Below, in pieces: positions 33,702-38,885 of a stretch of 38,885 bases of DNA. Where the stretch lies: NCBI GenBank assembly GCA_022783865.1, contig JALFYY010000021.1, forward strand, positions 1-38,885, given 5' to 3'. Position 1 is the first letter of the stretch; each line of letters starts with the position of its first letter. Source of the DNA: Bacteroidales bacterium. Its GTDB lineage: Bacteria > Bacteroidota > Bacteroidia > Bacteroidales > Paludibacteraceae. A program made the position numbers and the translations under genes. The notes under the pieces are model-generated. The model was not told the origin of the DNA. It was given only the letters and a program-made list of their open reading frames with translations, and did no database searches.

Positions 33702-33970
33702 TGCGAATCAGGAGCCGAAATGTAGTTCAAATCCATTTGCTTTTTGGTTAAATTTATCTATTGTTTTTATTCAAAATCACTACTATCCCCTAAAAATTGG
33801 ACGTGTTTAAAAGTTAAACAACCACGGTTCCTTTGAACCATAGAGTTCTTTGACATATCATTAGTGGAGATTAATGATTTTACACATAGAGTAAAAAAAT
33901 GAACTTAACCCATTGGAAGAATCAAATATGCACTGATCTAATTCCGCCAACGGGTTAAACGAAATTATTT
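33702..33970 (+). promoter_or_regulatory. Structured leader region of the FISUMP-like gene
   Basis: No consensus promoter is clear. GGTTC/GAACC (near 33828) is followed by GAGTTCTTTGACATATC (near 33844-33860), which resembles the boxA-like sequence before Bacteroidetes rRNA genes. A hairpin ATCATTA/TTAATGAT comes next. A 20-codon open frame (33899-33958) coincides with a 12-bp stem TTAACCCATTGG/CCAACGGGTTAA (33905-33916 and 33947-33958, one mismatch), and its stop lies in the right arm, 12 bases before the gene. Confidence 0.4.
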
Positions 33971-34819
33971 ATGAAAACAAATAAATTTTTATTGGGTGCT
34001 TTATTGTGCGTTTTTGTTATGGGGTTCACGGTTTGCAACGCAAATGAATCCGGTATTACTGCCGGTGGTGCTTGTAGCTATGCTTTTCCAGTGTCTTCAA
34101 GTGGTAAGAAAGTTTATTTCTCCAAGGGTAATCTGCAGTATCAGGCAAGTACTGATACATGGCGTTTTGCCGAGAATCAGTACGACCATATCGGTGGAGA
34201 TAATGCTAATATATCTTCATCTTATTCTGGTTGGATTGACCTTTTCGGTTGGGGAACGGGTAATAATCCGACATTGGCAAGTTCCGATTACAAGGATTAT
34301 GCAACTTTTACGGATTGGGGTGTGAATGCTATCAGTAATGATGGTAACAAAGCCAATCAGTGGCGTACGCTGACTTATGAGGAGTGGAACTATCTGCTCA
34401 ATACTCGTGCTAATGCAAGTTCACTCCAAGGTGTCGCTTGCATTAATCTTAATGCAGATGGTAGTGAGTATGCCAACGGTCTCATCCTCCTGTCCGACAG
34501 TTGGATTGCTCCTGCCGGCGTTACGTTCAAGAGCGGTTTCGCAAGTGGGTGGGGTGTACAAGCCTACGCAGATTACCAAATTTTCACCCTTGACCAGTGG
34601 AGTAAGTTGGAGAAGGCAGGTGCGGTATTTCTTCCCGTCTCCGGCGGCCGCGACGGTACGGATGTGAGCAGCGTGGGTAACTACGGCGACTATTGGTCTG
34701 CTACGCTGACTGACGAGGGCGATGCGTGTTACCTCAGTTTCGTCTCTAGCGAAGCGGGCATGGGCGACTACTACCGCTTCTACGGTAAAGTAGTGCGTCT
34801 TGTCCGGGATGTGAAATAA
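33971..34819 (+). CDS. Secreted FISUMP/DUF1566-like protein
   Basis: The 282-residue protein has a signal peptide (about residues 1-24, MKTNKFLLGALLCVFVMGF). The rest has the character of Bacteroidales surface proteins of the FISUMP/DUF1566 type: VYFSKGNLQYQAS, FGWGTG, WRTLTYEEWNYLLNTRANA, FLPVSGGRDGTD, YGDYWSAT and a final YGKVVRLVRDV. These have a C-type-lectin-like fold and probably bind something at the cell surface. The first two thirds are AT-rich and the last part is GC-rich (24 of 60 G or C at 34201, 38 of 60 at 34621), as though the gene were a mosaic. The family and role are inferred from remembered patterns, not a search. Confidence 0.7.
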   Translation: MKTNKFLLGALLCVFVMGFTVCNANESGITAGGACSYAFPVSSSGKKVYFSKGNLQYQASTDTWRFAENQYDHIGGDNANISSSYSGWIDLFGWGTGNNPTLASSDYKDYATFTDWGVNAISNDGNKANQWRTLTYEEWNYLLNTRANASSLQGVACINLNADGSEYANGLILLSDSWIAPAGVTFKSGFASGWGVQAYADYQIFTLDQWSKLEKAGAVFLPVSGGRDGTDVSSVGNYGDYWSATLTDEGDACYLSFVSSEAGMGDYYRFYGKVVRLVRDVK

Positions 34820-35002
34820 GCATTTCGTTCTTCAGCGGGGTCCCCATAGAACTTTGTTCGTATGGGGTTGTTGTCGGGCTGTCCGAGCCCTGTACGGCAA
34901 CAACCTTCAAAATGCAGTTTTACAAGCGCTTCTTATCAACGGTATTCTCTTTTTGGGAGAATGCCGTTGTTGTAGAGATGGACAGTGGAGTTTGTCCCGT
35001 CC
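34820..35002 (+). other. Spacer with three hairpins and a decayed palindrome
   Basis: CCCCATA/TATGGGG (34842-34848 and 34861-34867) may be the terminator of the FISUMP-like gene. GGGCT/AGCCC lies at about 34876-34890. A 13-bp stem with one wobble (34937-34949 with 34957-34969) directly precedes a decayed AGACG-type palindrome (GTAGAGATGGACAG, from 34971). The remaining bases to 35194 show no gene. Confidence 0.6.
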
Positions 35003-35194
35003 AGAAAAAGGTTTACAATTGCACATGGAAAGCCCTTTGGCCCTCTATGGATGCCCCATGATGCTACGGCTCGGCTTGCAGTGTTCTCGGAGACTGACCG
35101 TCTGTACTCCGAATAATTCATTCCTTTCTTCAGTTTTTCAATTGTTCAATTCTTCGTGTTTGTAATTGTTTCAACAAAAGCCGTTGAATTTATT

Positions 35195-35226
35195 TTTGCA
35201 AAAACCGATTCTTTTCTGTACCTTTG
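35195..35226 (+). promoter_or_regulatory. Promoter of the TamL-like gene
   Basis: TTTG (35195-35198) and TACCTTTG (35219-35226) are exactly 20 bp apart; the ATG is 26 bases downstream. Confidence 0.8.
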
Positions 35227-35252
35227 CAGACTATATATGATTTGGTTCTGAA

Positions 35253-37478
35253 ATGCGCCGATATGTCGTTCCCATATTGTTTCTGTTGGCTTTGGTATTT
35301 GCTTCATGCCGAACTACCAAGTTCGTGCCCGATGGCGAATATCTGCTCAACAAGACCAAGCTCAAAGTGACTGACACGAAAGAAGTGTCCGGTAGCGACT
35401 TGTCGTCTTATCTCCGTCAGAAGCCCAATTCCGAAGTATTCGGCTTTTGGAAGCTGCAGTTGGGTGTATATAACTTGGCAGGCAAAGATACTGCTAACTG
35501 GTGGAACCGCCAGATGCGCAAGATAGGTGAAGCCCCCGAGATCTACGACGAGAACCTCACGGCGCAATCGATGACGCAGATACAGCGTGCCATGTTCAAT
35601 GCCGGCTATTTCGATGCCCGGGTGGATACCGTGAAGCAGATGAAAAAGAAGAAACTCAACCTTACGTATAACATTACTGCCAATCATCCTTATACGCTGC
35701 GCAACTATCAGGTAGTCATCCGGCAAGCGGAACTGCACCGTATCGCTACCGACGAACAGCATACATTAGTCAAACCCGGTATGCTCTTCGATAGCAATGT
35801 TCTCGACCAAGAGCGCCAACGTATCACACGGCGTATGCGGTCTATGGGATATTTCTATTTTGAACAGGACTTTTTGCAGTTTATTGCCGACAGTGCACTT
35901 CTCTCGCACGAAGTGGATTTGCAACTTACCCTTCAGGACTATGTAGCTACAGCTTCCGATTCGCTCCTGCAACGCATCTTCACGCAATATACTGTCTCTG
36001 AGGTGGTGTTCCACACGGAATACAATCAGACTACTTTCACGGCAGCCGATTTGGATACTGTGCAAAGAGATGATTATCTGTTTTCCTACGCAGGCAAACC
36101 GATGCTCAGGCAACGCACTTTGATAAAGACCTGCGCTATCCGACCCGGGCAATTGTATAACGAGCGGGATGTGGAGCGCACCTATGCCGCTCTGAATGCT
36201 TTGGGACCCGTCAAATATGTGAATATCAGTTTTGTACCATCGTCTGATAACGAGCTTGTCTGTATTATTGTCCTCTCCAAAGCCAAGACGCATTCGGTTT
36301 CGGCGGAAGTGGAAGGCACTTATTCCGCAGGCGATTGGGGTGTGGCTGCAGGGGTGGGTTATACCAATCGCAATATCTTCCGCGGGGCAGAGGAGTTCTC
36401 TGTCAACGGACGCGGTTCGTACGAATGGCGGGAGAACGGTGGACGGGCTATCGAAGCGAAAGTGGATGCGAATCTGCGTTTCCCCAATTCGTTGGCTATC
36501 AATGTGGCATACAACTACCAGAACCGTCCCGACGAATATACGCGTACTATCGCCAATGCCGGTTTGCAATACAATCTGCGTTCCAACCGCAGTTTGTCGC
36601 ACTATTTCACCTTGCTCGATATCAGCTATATCTATCTGCCGTGGATATCCGAAGAGTTTAGCGACTATTTCTTGCAGAACAGCAATCCGCTGAAATATTC
36701 CTACGAAGACCATTTCATTATGGATTGGTCCTATACGGGCAACTATTCCTCTTACCGTTCTTCGCAACCTTTGCGCAACTACGGTACGATACAGTATTCG
36801 GTGGAGACTGCCGGCAATTTCCTATACGGCGTAAGCCACTTGTTCAAGTTATCCAAGGACGAGAACGGGGCATACGAGATATTTAATATTCCGTATGCAC
36901 AATATGTCAAAGCCGATGCTTACTTCACGTACCATCAGATATTCGACAAGCAGAACCGCTTCGTTTACCATTTGGATTTCGGTGTGGCAGTACCTTTTGG
37001 CAATGCGGCTTCTATTCCGTTTGAGAAACGCTATTTTGCTGGTGGTGCCAATAGTGTCCGTGGTTGGACAATGAGAGCCCTCGGACCGGGCGGCTACAGA
37101 GGAACAGGCAATAGGATTGATTACAACAATCAGGCAGGCGATATCCGTCTGAATCTCAACTTCGAGTATCGTGTTAAGTTGCTCAAATTGTTGGAGCTGG
37201 CATTCTTTACGGATGCCGGCAACGTATGGACCATTCGTGACTACGAATCGCAACCGCACGGGCAGTTCGGCAAGGATTTCTACAAGCAGCTTGCATGGAG
37301 CTATGGTATGGGTATCCGTTTGGACTTCGATTTTTTCATCTTCCGTGTGGATTTCGGCGTGAAGCTATACGATCCTTCGCGTCTATATACCGATGGCAAA
37401 CAATGGCGCACCGCACCTAACGGATTGGGCTGGCGGGATGACATGACTTTTCATTTCGCTATCGGATATCCGTTCTGA
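35253..37478 (+). CDS. TamL-like BamA/TamA-family outer-membrane lipoprotein
   Basis: The 741-residue protein has a lipoprotein signal peptide with lipobox FASC near residues 16-19. POTRA-like domains follow (about 25-330, with AGYFDARVDTV, TANHPYTLRNYQVV and ERDVERTYAALNALGPVKYVNI). The C-terminal Omp85-type barrel (about 345-741) contains KRYFAGGANSVRGWTMRALG, where VRGW matches the conserved VRGF/Y element inside Omp85 barrels. It ends in Phe (FAIGYPF), as expected for outer-membrane proteins. A lipid-anchored TamA relative is known in Bacteroidetes as TamL. The partner tamB is not in the window. rnhB follows at 27 bases. Confidence 0.87.
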   Translation: MRRYVVPILFLLALVFASCRTTKFVPDGEYLLNKTKLKVTDTKEVSGSDLSSYLRQKPNSEVFGFWKLQLGVYNLAGKDTANWWNRQMRKIGEAPEIYDENLTAQSMTQIQRAMFNAGYFDARVDTVKQMKKKKLNLTYNITANHPYTLRNYQVVIRQAELHRIATDEQHTLVKPGMLFDSNVLDQERQRITRRMRSMGYFYFEQDFLQFIADSALLSHEVDLQLTLQDYVATASDSLLQRIFTQYTVSEVVFHTEYNQTTFTAADLDTVQRDDYLFSYAGKPMLRQRTLIKTCAIRPGQLYNERDVERTYAALNALGPVKYVNISFVPSSDNELVCIIVLSKAKTHSVSAEVEGTYSAGDWGVAAGVGYTNRNIFRGAEEFSVNGRGSYEWRENGGRAIEAKVDANLRFPNSLAINVAYNYQNRPDEYTRTIANAGLQYNLRSNRSLSHYFTLLDISYIYLPWISEEFSDYFLQNSNPLKYSYEDHFIMDWSYTGNYSSYRSSQPLRNYGTIQYSVETAGNFLYGVSHLFKLSKDENGAYEIFNIPYAQYVKADAYFTYHQIFDKQNRFVYHLDFGVAVPFGNAASIPFEKRYFAGGANSVRGWTMRALGPGGYRGTGNRIDYNNQAGDIRLNLNFEYRVKLLKLLELAFFTDAGNVWTIRDYESQPHGQFGKDFYKQLAWSYGMGIRLDFDFFIFRVDFGVKLYDPSRLYTDGKQWRTAPNGLGWRDDMTFHFAIGYPF

Positions 37479-37505
37479 CGGGGCGTAAATGCAATACAAC
37501 CGACA

Positions 37506-38096
37506 ATGTTGCTACCTTATTATATAAACAATGTGTTGGAGGCGGGCTGCGACGAAGCAGGACGCGGTTGTTTAGCAGGCTCTGTGTTTGCAGCGGCTGT
37601 GATACTGCCCCCTGATTTTCGCAACGATTTGCTCAACGACTCCAAGCAACTCACCGAATCAGAGCGCTATTTGCTGCGTCCTGTTATAGAACAAGAGGCA
37701 ATCGCTTGGGCAGTGGGTGAAGTGACGGCGGAGGAGATTGACCATATCAATATCCTCAATGCTTCTATCCTTGCCATGCACCGTGCTTTGGAGCAACTCA
37801 CGCCACAACCCGGACATATCATTGTTGACGGCAACCGCTTCAAACCCTATAACTATATTCCTTATCAGACTGTCGTTAAGGGGGATGGCAAGTATATGTC
37901 GATTGCAGCGGCTTCGGTGTTGGCAAAAACTTACCGTGACGACTATATGCTGCGTCTGCATCAGGAGTATCCGCAATACGATTGGGAAAATAATAAGGGT
38001 TATCCTACAGCCAAACACCGCCGTGCTGTTTTGCAGTACGGACCTACGCCCTATCACCGCAAAACGTTCACTTTTACAACTGCTGACCTACTATAA
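37506..38096 (+). CDS. rnhB: Ribonuclease HII
   Basis: The 196-residue enzyme has the RNase HII signature near the N-terminus ([21 protein letters not shown], acidic residues for metals), [43 protein letters not shown] and the final [11 protein letters not shown]. It removes ribonucleotides from DNA. It is one of two RNase H enzymes in this window, the other being the viroplasmin-type gene at 16659. It is followed by the DUF4294 gene after 10 bases. Confidence 0.95.
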   Translation: MLLPYYINNVLEAGCDEAGRGCLAGSVFAAAVILPPDFRNDLLNDSKQLTESERYLLRPVIEQEAIAWAVGEVTAEEIDHINILNASILAMHRALEQLTPQPGHIIVDGNRFKPYNYIPYQTVVKGDGKYMSIAAASVLAKTYRDDYMLRLHQEYPQYDWENNKGYPTAKHRRAVLQYGPTPYHRKTFTFTTADLL

Positions 38097-38106
38097 CCAT
38101 TACCGG

Positions 38107-38691
38107 ATGTCGAAGCACCTTATATATTGCCTATGTCTTTTGTCGGGACTCTCTTTCGTCTTTGAGGCGCAAGGTGCTCCTTCTATCCGTTATGGCATGA
38201 AGATAGATGGTGGCGATACGACCCGTGTGGCATTCGTTTCCGATATCTACGTGTTCCCGCCCATGCGTTTCAAAAACAAGAAACAGGAACGTTTCTATTG
38301 GCGTACGGTGCGCGATGTAAAGAAAACGCTGCCGATTGCCAAGATTCTTACGCAGGAGATGAAGAATACCGATGAAGTGATGAGTAAGATGAACAAACGC
38401 GAGCAACGCCGCTTCTGGAAACAATACGAAAAAGTCCTATATATGCAATACGAAGACAAGTTCCGCCATATGACTGCTGCACAAGGTCAGATGCTGATGA
38501 AGCTTATCGACAGAGAATGCGGACGGACGTCCTATAATGTCATCCGTTTCTACAAAGGAGGGTTTGTTGCCAACTTTTGGCAAATGGTAGCCAAGATGGT
38601 GGGCAACGATTTGAAGGAAGAATACGACGGGACAGACAAAGATCAGATTACCGAACGCATTATTTTGCTTGTGGAAGCAGGGCAGCTGTAA
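38107..38691 (+). CDS. DUF4294 family secreted protein
   Basis: The 194-residue protein has a probable signal peptide (about residues 1-22, LIYCLCLLSGLSFVFEAQGA). The remainder matches the DUF4294 character of Bacteroidetes: VFVSDIYVFPPMRFKNK-like residues, then a basic helical middle (KMNKREQRRFWKQYEKVLY) and LMKLIDRECGRTSYNVIRFYKGG. Function unknown. ATG at 38107 starts the signal peptide; upstream in-frame codons overlap rnhB and are not used. Confidence 0.8.
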   Translation: MSKHLIYCLCLLSGLSFVFEAQGAPSIRYGMKIDGGDTTRVAFVSDIYVFPPMRFKNKKQERFYWRTVRDVKKTLPIAKILTQEMKNTDEVMSKMNKREQRRFWKQYEKVLYMQYEDKFRHMTAAQGQMLMKLIDRECGRTSYNVIRFYKGGFVANFWQMVAKMVGNDLKEEYDGTDKDQITERIILLVEAGQL

Positions 38692-38850
38692 CATGCGTTC
38701 TGTAGGGATTTTATGCAGAAAACGAAGGTGATAGACAGCCGGTAAAACGAAATTTCCATTAGTAAATGCAACTTTAATGAAAGCTGTAGGATGTGAAGAA
38801 GCGAATGATTTTATTCAGCGAAAGAGAGAGCAAAAAAAGTGCTCATCTCC

Positions 38851-38881
38851 TTCGGCTGAAACGGAAAATTTGCTATCTTTG
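38851..38881 (+). promoter_or_regulatory. Promoter for a gene beyond the window end
   Basis: TATCTTTG at 38874-38881 has TTCG (38851-38854) at a 19-bp spacing. The bases 38692-38885 contain no gene, but a small hairpin GAGCA/TGCTC-like stem lies around 38828-38844. Confidence 0.5.
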
Positions 38882-38885
38882 CACC

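Noticed and set aside
34620..34819. Diversity-generating retroelement variable region
   Set aside because: The protein end resembles the lectin-like fold of such targets, but no template repeat, reverse transcriptase or accessory gene is present in the window.

Overview
The window looks like chromosome of an anaerobic Bacteroidales bacterium; the family cannot be fixed from sequence alone. Support comes from gldE-gldD, TamL-like and PepSY-like lipoproteins, the uxaB-uxaA pair, the short type of alpha-glucan phosphorylase, and many promoters of the Bacteroidetes type (TTTG, about 20 bp, TAnnTTTG, here mostly TATCTTTG or TACCTTTG). There is no CRISPR array, prophage, insertion sequence or integrase. 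Most genes are housekeeping and closely spaced.

Layout. 1-500: tRNA-Met, its terminator and a repeat-bearing spacer. 505-7191: a compact forward run of gldE, gldD, a phosphopantetheinyl transferase fused to a geranylgeranylglyceryl-phosphate synthase, tadA, a PgpH-like 7TM-HD protein and dusB. 7395-10421: uxaB (frameshifted) and uxaA for galacturonate/tagaturonate use. 11108-13030: a PepSY-like lipoprotein and rfbC-rfbD for dTDP-rhamnose. 13357-16413 (reverse): TPM protein, LemA, DUF456, DUF2461. 16541-20291: tRNA-Arg (reverse), RNase H, a pRiA4b ORF-3-like protein, miaA and a PKD lipoprotein. 20298-25152: glycogen synthase converging on a low-molecular-weight phosphatase and glycogen phosphorylase. 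25520-28496 (reverse): a small membrane protein, mutL and a metallophosphatase. 28692-32597: thrS, a SpoU methyltransferase (reverse) and a GT2 glycosyltransferase. 33030-34819: an AT-rich accessory patch with a possible small RNA, a small secreted protein and a FISUMP-like secreted protein. 35253-38691: TamL-like outer-membrane protein, rnhB and a DUF4294 protein.

The most unusual content is between the genes. Islands at 10437-10903, 13056-13379 and 32637-32979, with smaller pieces elsewhere, are built from the same parts: short palindromes of the form AGACG-arm-arm'-CGTCT whose arms change in a compensated way, a GGGCG hairpin block, and tandem arrays with fixed periods of 7, 8 and 11 bp. 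Unrelated sequences share the same period, and one 8-bp array supplies the stop codon of a gene. Other leads are a perfect 32-bp inverted repeat with a promoter in each arm between mutL's operon and thrS, an anticodon-arm-like hairpin with a CGU loop in the thrS leader, and the transferase/synthase fusion. All calls come from reading the sequence; no database search was possible.
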